A DNA stretch of 36,559 nucleotides from positions 1 to 36,559 of the forward strand of contig NZ_JBAKHX010000078.1 in NCBI RefSeq assembly GCF_036906915.1, given 5' to 3'. The notes below the pieces were generated by a model. The model searched no databases, was not told where the DNA came from, and saw nothing but the letters and a program-made list of their open reading frames with translations. Below are positions 1-7,781 of the stretch, piece by piece. Positions within the stretch are counted from its first letter, which is position 1. The number at the start of each line of letters is the position of its first letter. Both the position numbers and the translations under genes were made by a program. Source of the stretch: Phytohabitans sp036906915 (GTDB taxonomy: Bacteria > Actinomycetota > Actinomycetes > Mycobacteriales > Micromonosporaceae).

Positions 1-68
1 GGCCGGCGTGGCCCGGCCGGCGTGGCCCGGCCGGCGTGGCCCGGCCGGCGTGGCCCGGCCGGCGTGGC
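1..68. repeat. 14-bp tandem repeat, about 4.9 copies
   Basis: A 14-bp unit (GGCCGGCGTGGCCC) is repeated head to tail from base 1 to about base 68, with the last copy drifting into GGCGCG. Each unit carries the palindromic core GGCCGGC. The array may extend beyond the left edge. Nothing suggests that it is coding. Short GC-rich arrays like this are common in actinomycete intergenic DNA and often vary in copy number between strains. Confidence 0.85.
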
Positions 69-91
69 GCGCGGCTTGGCCGCGCCTTTCC

Positions 92-173
92 GTCGATCAA
101 GGGCAAATGCACGTGGTTCGATCTCTTTCCACGTGCATTTGCCCTTGATCCATGCAGGTCTCCTTGATCGACG
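92..173 (+). repeat. Dispersed palindromic element, copy A
   Basis: Two perfectly complementary 22-base arms, 95-116 and 129-150, flank a 12-base asymmetric loop (TTCGATCTCTTT). After a short spacer comes a third short block, CCTTGATCGACG (162-173). The same arm-loop-arm-spacer-block layout recurs at 540-622, 9871-9951 and 27515-27597, so this is a defined element and not a chance hairpin. It contains no open reading frame. It could be a REP-like or MITE-like unit, or a mobile terminator. Confidence 0.85.
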
Positions 174-344
174 ACGTGGCTGGGGCCGGGTAGGGCCAGC
201 GGCGACGGAGGGGGACAAGCGGGCCTTACATGCCCGCGCGTGGGGCGGGCGCGGCGAAGGCCGCGGGAGCGCGGGAACTGGGCGGGTCGTCGGTCCGGAT
301 CCTGCCCCGCGGGCGGTCGGCCCGTAGCGGCGCCGCCAACCGCC

Positions 345-480
345 CCCGGCGGCGGTATGTCCGCCGGCGGCGGTATGTCGTCCGGCGGCGGTGGGTTCGC
401 ATGGTGGCGGCAGGTTCGCGCGGCGGCAGGTTCGTCCGGCGGCGGTGGGGTCCGACTAGTGGCGGCAGGTTCGCCCGGCG
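345..480 (+). repeat. Degenerate GGCGGC direct repeats
   Basis: This stretch is built from imperfect short repeats. CCGGCGGCGGTATGTC-like units occur around 346-380, and GGCGGCAGGTTCG occurs exactly at 406-418, 422-434 and 461-473. Open frames crossing it are a by-product of GC-rich repeats and have no ribosome-binding site or family likeness. No gene is supported anywhere between 174 and 704. Confidence 0.6.
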
Positions 481-539
481 CCGACAGCCGCGTCCAACGG
501 CGCCAGGCCGCCGGGCAGCCTCGGCAGCGCGCCCAGCCG

Positions 540-622
540 CGTCGATCAAGGAAGATCGCATGGATCAAGGGCAAACGCACGCGGAAAAGAGATCGAACCA
601 CGTGCATTTGTCCTTGATCGAT
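540..622 (-). repeat. Dispersed palindromic element, copy B (inverted)
   Basis: This is the reverse-orientation copy of the element at 92-173. The arms are 563-584 and 598-619, with loop AAAAGAGATCGAA at 585-597. The extra short block lies on the left at 540-551, as expected for the opposite strand. The arms differ at two positions, so the stem is imperfect (C/A in the arm and a G-to-A change in the GGGCAA block). It lies about 85 bp before the candidate argC promoter region. Confidence 0.85.
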
Positions 623-704
623 GGGAAAGGCGTGCGGTGGGGCGGGAGTGGCGGTGGTTGGGGGTGGCGTGGTTAGCCTGGTCGGCATGGGTGCGGGAGT
701 GAAC

Positions 705-777
705 GAGTGATTCATCATCCACTCCATTGCATGGTCTTGTGGAAACTGATACCGTCCTCTGCATAGACATGCGGAGG
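705..777 (+). promoter_or_regulatory. Candidate argC promoter with ARG-box-like sites
   Basis: TTGCAT (727-732), a 17-base spacer and TACCGT (750-755) make a plausible vegetative promoter. ArgR-type half-sites occur as TGATTCATC (708-716), CATTGCATGG (725-734, overlapping the -35) and CTGCATAGACATGC (759-772). The operon carries its own argR, and ArgR is known to repress arginine operons at ATTGCAT-like boxes, so autoregulation is likely. A Shine-Dalgarno GGAGG (773-777) follows and fixes the argC start. The box assignment was made by eye. Confidence 0.5.
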
Positions 778-782
778 TGGAC

Positions 783-1784
783 ATGGGCATCCGGGTCGCG
801 GTGGCCGGGGCGAGTGGATACGCGGGCGGTGAGTTACTGCGCCTGATCGCTGGCCACCCCGAGCTCGACATCGTGGCCGCCACCGCGCACAGTCAGGCCG
901 GTGCGCCGCTGTCGACAGTACATCCGCAGCTCACGGGCCTTGACCTGACACTGAGCGCGACCGACCCGGCGGCTCTGGCCGATGCTGATCTTGTCTTTTT
1001 GGCGCTGCCGCACGGGCAGTCGGCGGCGCTCGCGGCGCAGCTGCCGGACGGGGTCAAGGTCGTGGATCTCGGCGCGGACCACCGGCTGGCCGACGCGGAC
1101 GCCTGGGTGCGGTACTACGGCGGCGAGCACGCTGGCGCGTGGACGTACGGCCTGCCGGAGCTGCCCGGCCAGCGCGGCGCGATCACGATCGCCAGCCGGG
1201 TCGCGGCCACAGGCTGCTATGCGGTGGCCACCGTCCTGGCGCTCGCGCCCCTGATCGCGGCGGGCGCGGTGTCGCCCGACGATGTGGTCGTGGTCGCGGC
1301 CTCGGGCACGTCCGGCGCGGGCAAGGCGCCCAAGGCGCACCTGCTGGGCAGCGAGGTGATGGGTGACCTGTCGCCGTACAAGGTGGGGGCCCACCAGCAC
1401 GTGCCCGAGATCAAGCAGGCGACCGGGGCGCGCAGCCTGTCGTTCACGCCGGTGCTGGCCCCGATGCCGCGCGGCATCCTGGCGACGGTGACCGCGCGGC
1501 CGGTCGGCAACGCTGACCCCCGGCAGGTGCTCGCGGCGGCGTACGCGGACGCGCCGTTCGTGCACGTGCTGCCCGAGGGTGCGTGGCCACACACGGCCGC
1601 CACGTTCGGTTCGAACGCCTGCCACCTTCAGGCCACTGTGGACATCGACTCGGGTCGGGTGATCGTGACCAGCGCCATCGACAACCTTGGCAAGGGCGCC
1701 GCCGGTCAGGCCGTGCAGTGCGCCAACCTCATGCTCGGCCTGCCCGAGACGACAGGGCTCTCGGCCTTCGGAGTCGCACCGTGA
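783..1784 (+). CDS. argC: N-acetyl-gamma-glutamyl-phosphate reductase
   Basis: This enzyme makes N-acetylglutamate 5-semialdehyde by NADPH-dependent reduction of N-acetylglutamyl phosphate, the third step of arginine synthesis in the cytoplasm. The 333-residue protein starts with the Rossmann motif VAGASGYAGGELLR and has the catalytic Cys145 in AATGCYAVAT. The length is normal for the family. I chose ATG 783 because GGAGG lies five bases upstream; an in-frame GTG at 777 overlaps that site and is less likely. It is first in the argCJBDFRGH operon, directly behind the candidate ArgR-controlled promoter. The 85 bases to argJ hold no gene. Confidence 0.97.
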   Translation: MGIRVAVAGASGYAGGELLRLIAGHPELDIVAATAHSQAGAPLSTVHPQLTGLDLTLSATDPAALADADLVFLALPHGQSAALAAQLPDGVKVVDLGADHRLADADAWVRYYGGEHAGAWTYGLPELPGQRGAITIASRVAATGCYAVATVLALAPLIAAGAVSPDDVVVVAASGTSGAGKAPKAHLLGSEVMGDLSPYKVGAHQHVPEIKQATGARSLSFTPVLAPMPRGILATVTARPVGNADPRQVLAAAYADAPFVHVLPEGAWPHTAATFGSNACHLQATVDIDSGRVIVTSAIDNLGKGAAGQAVQCANLMLGLPETTGLSAFGVAP

Positions 1785-1869
1785 GCGTGAGGAGTGAGCT
1801 TCGACGGCTTGGGCCGGCCCGCGGACGCCCGCATGCGAGCCCCGCAGTCGCGAACGAAAGGCAGGCTCA

Positions 1870-3021
1870 GTGAGCGTCACGCATCCCAAGGGGTTCAAGG
1901 CGAGCGGGGTCGCCGCCGGGCTCAAGCAGCAAGGGCTAGACGTCGCCCTGGTGTTCAACGACGGGCCCGACGCGACGGTTGCCGGCGTCTTCACGGCCAA
2001 CCGGGTCAAGGCGGCGCCGGTGGTGTGGAGCCAGCAGGTGGTGCGCGGTGGTGTGGTGCGCGCGGTCGTGCTGAACTCGGGCGGCGCCAACGCCTGCACC
2101 GGCCACCAGGGCTTCCAGGACACGCATGCGACGGCCGAACATGTGGCGTCTGTCCTCGGTGGACTCGGCGCGGGTGACGTGGCGGTCTGCTCGACCGGCC
2201 TGATCGGCGAACTTTTGCCGATGGACAGGCTGCTGCCCGGGGTGACCGCCGCAGCCAAGTCCCTCGACAAGGACGGCGGCCTGGCGGCGGCAGAAGCCAT
2301 CATGACCACCGACACCCGGCCGAAGGTCGCCGTCGCGGCGGGCGAGGGCTGGAGCGTCGGCGGCATGGCCAAGGGCGCCGGGATGCTGGCCCCGGGCCTC
2401 GCCACGATGCTGTCGGTGCTCACCACCGACGCGGTTGCCGACTCGGCTGCGCTCGACGCGGCGCTGCGCGAAGCCTGCAGGGTCACGTTCGACCGGGTCG
2501 ACTCCGACGGCTGCATGTCCACCAACGACACCGTGCTGCTGCTGGCCAACGGCGCTTCGGACATCACGCCGAGCCAGGAGGAGCTGACCGCGGCGGTCAC
2601 CGCCGCCTGTCACGATCTGACGCAGCAGTTGATCGCCGACGCCGAGGGCGCCACCAAGCAGGTCGCCATCGAGGTGGTCGGCGCGGCCAGCGAAGACGAC
2701 GCGGTCGAGGTCGGCCGGTCGGTGGCGCGCAACAACCTCGTCAAGACCGCGCTGTTCGGCAACGACCCGAACTGGGGACGCATCCTCGCCGCCGTCGGCA
2801 CCACCGCGGCCGCGTTCGAGCCGGACGCGCTCGACGTCGCGGTCAACGGGGTCTGGGTGTGCGAGGGTGGTGCCGCGGCCGCCGACCGTTCCACAGTAGA
2901 CCTGTCTGGGCGTGACGTGACGATCGGGATCGACCTGCACGCGGGCTCCGCGCGGGCCACGATCTGGACCAACGACCTCTCGCACGCGTACGTGCACGAG
3001 AACTCGGCGTACTCGACATGA
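1870..3021 (+). CDS. argJ: Bifunctional ornithine acetyltransferase / N-acetylglutamate synthase
   Basis: ArgJ recycles the acetyl group from N-acetylornithine to glutamate, giving ornithine; bifunctional forms can also use acetyl-CoA. The 383-residue protein has the self-cleavage motif KGAGMLAPGLATML, with the expected cut between Ala178 and Thr179, Thr179 becoming the catalytic nucleophile of the beta chain. NDPNWGRILAA and the C-terminal NSAYST are also typical of the family. Translation starts at GTG 1870. The last bases overlap the argB start (ATGA), which suggests translational coupling. Because argJ is present, argA is not needed for the acetyl cycle. Confidence 0.97.
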   Translation: MSVTHPKGFKASGVAAGLKQQGLDVALVFNDGPDATVAGVFTANRVKAAPVVWSQQVVRGGVVRAVVLNSGGANACTGHQGFQDTHATAEHVASVLGGLGAGDVAVCSTGLIGELLPMDRLLPGVTAAAKSLDKDGGLAAAEAIMTTDTRPKVAVAAGEGWSVGGMAKGAGMLAPGLATMLSVLTTDAVADSAALDAALREACRVTFDRVDSDGCMSTNDTVLLLANGASDITPSQEELTAAVTAACHDLTQQLIADAEGATKQVAIEVVGAASEDDAVEVGRSVARNNLVKTALFGNDPNWGRILAAVGTTAAAFEPDALDVAVNGVWVCEGGAAAADRSTVDLSGRDVTIGIDLHAGSARATIWTNDLSHAYVHENSAYST

Positions 3022-3905
3022 CTCTCTCGATCGCTCACGAGCGAGCGCAGCAGAAGGCCGCGACGCTCATCGAGGCACTGCCGTGGCTGGCGCAGTTCCA
3101 CGGGGCGACCGTGGTCGTCAAGTACGGCGGCAACGCGATGATCGACCCCGAGCTACAGAGGGCGTTCGCGGCCGACATGGTGTTCATGCGGTACGCGGGC
3201 CTCAAGCCGGTCGTCGTGCACGGCGGCGGCCCGCAGATCTCGGCCATGCTCAAGCGGCTCGGCATCGCCAGCGAGTTCCGCGGCGGGCTGCGGGTCACCA
3301 CACCCGAGGCCATGGACGTGGTGCGCATGGTGCTCGTCGGCCACGTCGGCCGCGAGCTGGTCGGGCTCATCAACGAGTACGGGCCGTTCGCGGTCGGACT
3401 GTCCGGAGAGGACGCCAAGCTGTTCACGGCCGTGCGGCGGCACGCGTACGTCGACGGGGAAGCCGTCGACGTCGGGCTCGTCGGCGACGTGGGGCACGTC
3501 AACGTGGGGGCGGTCGCCGACCTGATCGCGGCCGGCCGGATACCGGTCATCTCCACGGTCGCGCCGGACGGTGACGGGGTGCTGCACAACCTCAACGCCG
3601 ACACCGCCGCGTCCGCGCTCGCGATCGCTCTGGAGGCTCGCAAGCTGGTGGTCCTCACCGACGTGCCGGGGCTCTACACCGACTGGCCCGACACCGCCAG
3701 CCTGGTCTCCCGGATCGACACGGACGAGCTGGCCACGCTGTTGCCGCAGCTGGAGTCGGGCATGGTGCCCAAGATGGAGGCGTGCCTGCGCGCGGTACGC
3801 GGTGGGGTGCCCGCCGCGCACGTCGTCGACGGCCGGGTCGCGCACTCGACGCTGTTGGAAGTGTTTACCTCTGAAGGGTTCGGGACGATGGTGGTGAGTC
3901 CGTGA
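3018..3905 (+). CDS. argB: Acetylglutamate kinase
   Basis: ArgB phosphorylates N-acetylglutamate with ATP, usually the feedback-controlled step of the cyclic arginine pathway. The 295-residue amino-acid-kinase fold shows KYGGNAM near the N terminus (phosphate binding), VHGGGPQIS (glycine-rich substrate loop) and NLNADTAASALAIAL plus LTDVPGLY near the nucleotide site. The long N-terminal helix before KYGG fits the arginine-sensitive hexameric type, so feedback inhibition is likely, though this is inferred. It overlaps argJ by ATGA and argD by four bases, so the three genes are probably co-translated. Confidence 0.97.
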   Translation: MTLSIAHERAQQKAATLIEALPWLAQFHGATVVVKYGGNAMIDPELQRAFAADMVFMRYAGLKPVVVHGGGPQISAMLKRLGIASEFRGGLRVTTPEAMDVVRMVLVGHVGRELVGLINEYGPFAVGLSGEDAKLFTAVRRHAYVDGEAVDVGLVGDVGHVNVGAVADLIAAGRIPVISTVAPDGDGVLHNLNADTAASALAIALEARKLVVLTDVPGLYTDWPDTASLVSRIDTDELATLLPQLESGMVPKMEACLRAVRGGVPAAHVVDGRVAHSTLLEVFTSEGFGTMVVSP

Positions 3906-5068
3906 GCGGCCTGATCGACCGGTGGTCGCAGTCCATGATGGACAACTACGGCACCCCGACGCTGGCGCTGGTGCGCGGCGAGGGCGCGGTGGTGTACGAC
4001 GAGGCCGGCAAGGAGTACGTCGACCTGCTCGGCGGGATCGCGGTCAACGTGCTCGGATACGCCCACCCGGCCGTGGTGAGCGCCGTGACCAAGCAGATCT
4101 CGACGCTCGGCCACGTGTCCAACCTGTACGTAGCCGAACCGCCGGTGGCGCTCGCCGAGCTGCTGCTGGCTCTCGCCGGCCGGCAGGGCCGGGTGTTCTT
4201 CGCGAACTCCGGTGCGGAGGCCAACGAGGCCGCGTTCAAGCTATCTCGGCGTCTCGGCCGCACGCAGGTGGTGTCCACTGTGGGCGGCTTCCACGGCCGC
4301 ACCATGGGCAGCCTCGCGCTCACCGGCCAGCCCGCCAAGGCCGACCCGTTCCGCCCACTACCCGGTGACGTGAGCTTCGTCCCGTACGGTGACGTGGCCG
4401 CCCTCGACGCGGCCGTCACCGACGAGACCGCGATGGTGATCCTGGAGCCCATCCAGGGTGAGAACGGCGTGGTCGTCCCGCCCGCCGGCTACCTGGTCGC
4501 GGCCCGCGAGATCACCGCGGCCCGGGGGGCGCTGCTGGTGCTCGACGAGGTGCAGACCGGCATCGGGCGCACCGGCCACTGGTTCGCCCACCAGGCTGAG
4601 GGCGTCGAACCCGACGTCATCACGCTCGCCAAGGGTCTCGGTGGCGGGCTGCCGATCGGCGCCTGCCTGGCGTTCGGCGCGGCCGCTGACCTGTTCGGCC
4701 CGGGCAGCCACGGCAGCACCTTCGGTGGCAACCCGGTCAGCTGCGCGGCCGCCCTCGCGGTCATCTCCACGATCGCGGGCGAGGGCCTGCTCGACCACGT
4801 CAAGCGGATCGGCGAGCGCATCCGGCGCGGCGTCGAGGCGCTCGGCCATCCGCGGATAGCCGAGGTGCGTGGCGCCGGCCTGCTGCTCGGTGTGGTGCTC
4901 ACCGAGCCGGTGTCGGCCGCGACTGCGGCCGCGCTGCGGGAGGCCGGATTCCTGGTCAACCCGATCCAGCCCAACGTGATCCGGCTCGCGCCGCCGCTGA
5001 TCGTCAACGCCGAGCAGGTCGACGCGTTCATCGCCGCACTGCCGGCGGCTCTGGAAGGTGTGGCATGA
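3902..5068 (+). CDS. argD: Acetylornithine aminotransferase
   Basis: A class III PLP aminotransferase that converts N-acetylglutamate semialdehyde to N-acetylornithine using glutamate. The 388 residues include NSGAEANEAAFKLSRR, GGFHGRTMGSLALTG, the cofactor Asp215 in LLVLDEVQTG and the Schiff-base Lys244 in TLAKGLGGGLPIGA. The GTG start at 3902 overlaps the argB stop. In many actinomycetes the same enzyme also serves lysine synthesis. A 67-base gap precedes argF; I see no promoter in it. Confidence 0.96.
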   Translation: MSGLIDRWSQSMMDNYGTPTLALVRGEGAVVYDEAGKEYVDLLGGIAVNVLGYAHPAVVSAVTKQISTLGHVSNLYVAEPPVALAELLLALAGRQGRVFFANSGAEANEAAFKLSRRLGRTQVVSTVGGFHGRTMGSLALTGQPAKADPFRPLPGDVSFVPYGDVAALDAAVTDETAMVILEPIQGENGVVVPPAGYLVAAREITAARGALLVLDEVQTGIGRTGHWFAHQAEGVEPDVITLAKGLGGGLPIGACLAFGAAADLFGPGSHGSTFGGNPVSCAAALAVISTIAGEGLLDHVKRIGERIRRGVEALGHPRIAEVRGAGLLLGVVLTEPVSAATAAALREAGFLVNPIQPNVIRLAPPLIVNAEQVDAFIAALPAALEGVA

Positions 5069-5135
5069 CTGAGCTAGCTGGCGCTCGCCTCCGCACGCGC
5101 TCCCTTCGCTTTGTGGCGGCTGCGGGAGGCGGCGC

Positions 5136-6062
5136 ATGACCCGGCACTTCCTGCGTGACGACGACCTCTCGCCGGCTGAGCAGTCCGCCGTGCTCGACCT
5201 TGCGGCGGCGATGAAGGCTGACCGGTACGGGCACAAGCCGCTCGCCGGCCCTAAGTCGGTCGCGGTGCTCTTCGACAAGCAAAGCCTGCGCACCCGGTTC
5301 TCCTTCGATGTCGGCATCGCCGAGTTGGGGGGTAACCCGGTCGTCGTGGACTCCCAGGGCACTCACTTCGGGCGCGGCGAGACGCTCGGCGACGCGGCTG
5401 CGGTGCTGTCCCGGTACGTCAGCGCGATCGTCATGCGCACCCACGGCGACCAGCGGCTCGTCGAGGTGGCTACCGGTGCGACGGTGCCGGTGGTCAACGC
5501 GCTCACCGACGGCTTTCACCCCTGCCAGCTTCTCGCCGACCTGCTCACCGTCCGCGAGCACCTCGGTGGCACCTCTGGGCGCACGCTGGCCTACGTCGGC
5601 GACGCCGCCAACAACATGGCCCACTCGTACCTGCTCGCGGGCGCCACCGCTGGGATGCACGTGCGGGTGTCGGGGCCGTCAGGGTTCGACCCGTCGCCGA
5701 CGGTCGTGTCGCGGGCGGAGGAGATCGCGGCGTGGACCGGCGGCTCCGCCGACGTCCTGCGCGACCCGTACGAGGCGGTGGACGGCGCCGACGTGGTGGC
5801 GACCGACACGTGGACGTCCATGGGGCAGGAAGGGGACGGCCGGGATCGGCTGGGGCCTTTCTGGCCGTACCAGGTCAACAAGGACCTTCTCGCGGCGGCC
5901 GCACCGGGCGCGATCGTGCTGCACTGCCTGCCCGCGCACCGCGGCGAGGAGGTCACCGACGACGTCCTGGACGGCGCGCAAAGCGCCGTCCTGGACCAGG
6001 CCGAAAACCGCCTGCACGCGCAGAAAGCGCTGCTGGCGTGGCTGCTGGAGGCATCCACATGA
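5136..6062 (+). CDS. argF: Ornithine carbamoyltransferase
   Basis: ArgF transfers the carbamoyl group from carbamoyl phosphate to ornithine, giving citrulline. The 308 residues carry the carbamoyl-phosphate loop SLRTRFSF (a variant of STRTR), the FHPCQLLADLLT motif, DTWTSMGQE on the ornithine side, and HCLPAHRGEEV with the catalytic Cys. Length and motif order match anabolic enzymes. The ATG at 5136 follows a GGGAGG ribosome-binding sequence. The stop overlaps the argR start (ATGA). Confidence 0.96.
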   Translation: MTRHFLRDDDLSPAEQSAVLDLAAAMKADRYGHKPLAGPKSVAVLFDKQSLRTRFSFDVGIAELGGNPVVVDSQGTHFGRGETLGDAAAVLSRYVSAIVMRTHGDQRLVEVATGATVPVVNALTDGFHPCQLLADLLTVREHLGGTSGRTLAYVGDAANNMAHSYLLAGATAGMHVRVSGPSGFDPSPTVVSRAEEIAAWTGGSADVLRDPYEAVDGADVVATDTWTSMGQEGDGRDRLGPFWPYQVNKDLLAAAAPGAIVLHCLPAHRGEEVTDDVLDGAQSAVLDQAENRLHAQKALLAWLLEAST

Positions 6063-6571
6063 CGGGCCCCTCGACGCGTACCGCGCGCCACGCGCGGATC
6101 GTGGAGCTGATCCGCGAGCGGGGGGTGCGCTCGCAGACCGAGCTGGCCGACCTGCTCGGCTCCGACGGCGTCCAGGTCACGCAGGCGACGCTGTCGCGCG
6201 ACCTGGAGGAGCTCGGCGCGTACAAGGTGCGCGGCTCCGACGGCGGCCCCGCCGTGTACGTGATCCCGGAGGACGGCGAGCCGCGCCCGCGCCTCGCGGA
6301 GCAGGCGCCCGCGCGGCTGCTGCGGCTGCTGCGCGAGTTGCTGACCGACACCGACGCCAGTGGCAACCTGGCCGTGCTGCGCACCCCGCCGGGCGCCGCG
6401 CAGTTCCTGGCCAGCGCCATGGACCGCGCCGGCCTGCCCGACGTGGTCGGCACCATCGCCGGCGACGACACGATCCTGGTCGTGGCCCGCGAGCCGCTCA
6501 GCGGCCGGGCCCTCGCCGACAAGCTCAGCGCCTGGGCCGGGCGTTCCGAAGACGAAGGCAAGACACCATGA
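6059..6571 (+). CDS. argR: Arginine repressor ArgR
   Basis: ArgR is a hexameric DNA-binding protein that uses arginine as corepressor and shuts down the arginine operon at ARG boxes. In this 170-residue protein the N-terminal winged helix carries TQATLSRDLEELGAYKVR, the diagnostic recognition helix, and the C-terminal arginine-binding and trimerisation domain carries VVGTIAGDDTILVV. I place the start at ATG 6059, overlapping the argF stop; an upstream in-frame extension lies inside argF and is not needed. The stop overlaps argG (ATGA). Autoregulation through the sites before argC is likely. Confidence 0.96.
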   Translation: MTGPSTRTARHARIVELIRERGVRSQTELADLLGSDGVQVTQATLSRDLEELGAYKVRGSDGGPAVYVIPEDGEPRPRLAEQAPARLLRLLRELLTDTDASGNLAVLRTPPGAAQFLASAMDRAGLPDVVGTIAGDDTILVVAREPLSGRALADKLSAWAGRSEDEGKTP

Positions 6572-7770
6572 CAGGACGCATTGTTCTCGCGTACTCGGGC
6601 GGGCTGGACACGTCGGTCGCGATCCCGTTCCTGGCCGACCAGATGGGCGCCGAGGTCATCGCCGTGGCGGTCGACCTCGGGCAGGGCGGCGAAGACCTCG
6701 ACGCCATCCGCCAACGCGCCCTCGACTGCGGCGCGGTCGAGTCGGAGGTCGTCGACGCGCGTGAGGAGTTCGCCGCCGGGTACTGCCTGCCGGCCGTCAA
6801 GGCCAACGCCCTCTACATGGACCGGTACCCGCTGCTGTCCGCGTTGAGCCGACCGCTGATCGCGAAGCACCTGGTCGCGGCGGCCCGCAAGCACCGCGGC
6901 ACCGTGGTCTCGCACGGCTGCACCGGCAAGGGCAACGACCAGGTGCGGTTCGAGGTCGGCATCGGCGCGCTCGCCCCCGACCTGAAGATCGTCGCGCCGG
7001 CCCGTGACTTCGCCTGGACCCGCGACAAGGCCATCGCCCTCGCCGAGGAGCGCGGCCTGCCGATCGACGTGTCGCACCGTTCGCCGTACTCGATCGACCA
7101 GAACCTGTGGGGCCGCGCCGTCGAGACCGGCTTCCTGGAAGACATCTGGAACGCCCCGATCGAAGACCTGTACAGCTACACCGCCAACCCGGCCGAGTCG
7201 CGCGACCCCGACGAGATCGTCATCACGTTCGACGCGGGCGTGCCGGTCGCGATCGACGGCGAGACGGTCACCCCGTACCAGGCGATCCTGGAGCTGAACC
7301 GGCGCGCCGGCGCCCATGGCGTCGGCCGGATCGACATGGTCGAAGACCGACTGGTCGGCATCAAGAGCCGCGAGATCTACGAGGCGCCCGGCGCGATCAC
7401 GCTGATCACCGCCCACCAGGAGCTGGAAGGCGTCACCGTCGAGCGCGACACCGCCCGGTTCAAGCGGGGCGTCGAGGCGCGCTGGGCCGAGCTGGTGTAC
7501 GACGGCCTGTGGTTTTCGCCGCTCAAGCGGGCGCTCGACGCGTTCGTCGACGAGACCCAGCGGCACGTCACCGGCGAGGTGCGGATGACGCTGCACGGTG
7601 GCCGCGCGGTCGTCACCGGCCGCCGCTCCGAGGCCAGCCTGTACGACTTCAACCTGGCCACCTACGACACCGGTGACACGTTCGACCAGTCGCTGGCGAA
7701 GGGCTTCGTGGAGCTCTTCGGTCTGCCGAGCAGGATGGCCGCCGCGCGCGACGCGCGGTTGGGTCAGTAA
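6568..7770 (+). CDS. argG: Argininosuccinate synthase
   Basis: ArgG joins citrulline and aspartate in an ATP-dependent reaction to give argininosuccinate. The 400-residue N-type ATP-pyrophosphatase has the P-loop AYSGGLDTSVAI at residues 8-19, HGCTGKGNDQVRFE in the citrulline and aspartate site, and the C-terminal YDTGDTFDQSLAKGFVELFGLP, all in the family order. It starts at ATG 6568, overlapping the end of argR, and is followed 11 bases later by argH. Nothing unusual was seen. Confidence 0.97.
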   Translation: MTGRIVLAYSGGLDTSVAIPFLADQMGAEVIAVAVDLGQGGEDLDAIRQRALDCGAVESEVVDAREEFAAGYCLPAVKANALYMDRYPLLSALSRPLIAKHLVAAARKHRGTVVSHGCTGKGNDQVRFEVGIGALAPDLKIVAPARDFAWTRDKAIALAEERGLPIDVSHRSPYSIDQNLWGRAVETGFLEDIWNAPIEDLYSYTANPAESRDPDEIVITFDAGVPVAIDGETVTPYQAILELNRRAGAHGVGRIDMVEDRLVGIKSREIYEAPGAITLITAHQELEGVTVERDTARFKRGVEARWAELVYDGLWFSPLKRALDAFVDETQRHVTGEVRMTLHGGRAVVTGRRSEASLYDFNLATYDTGDTFDQSLAKGFVELFGLPSRMAAARDARLGQ

Positions 7771-7781
7771 CGTAGGCGCTC

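Noticed and set aside
22..676. Several overlapping open frames of 100-150 codons on both strands
   Set aside because: They cross tandem and degenerate GC repeats and palindromic elements, are rich in Arg/Gly/Pro, and have no ribosome-binding site or family likeness.
834..2600. 588-codon open frame on the minus strand opposite argC-argJ
   Set aside because: It lies antisense to two clearly recognised genes; long antisense frames are expected at this GC content.
5308..7770. 820-codon frame that seems to fuse an N-terminal Arg-rich region to argininosuccinate synthase
   Set aside because: The first part is an out-of-frame reading of argF and argR. argG has its own ATG at 6568 overlapping the argR stop.
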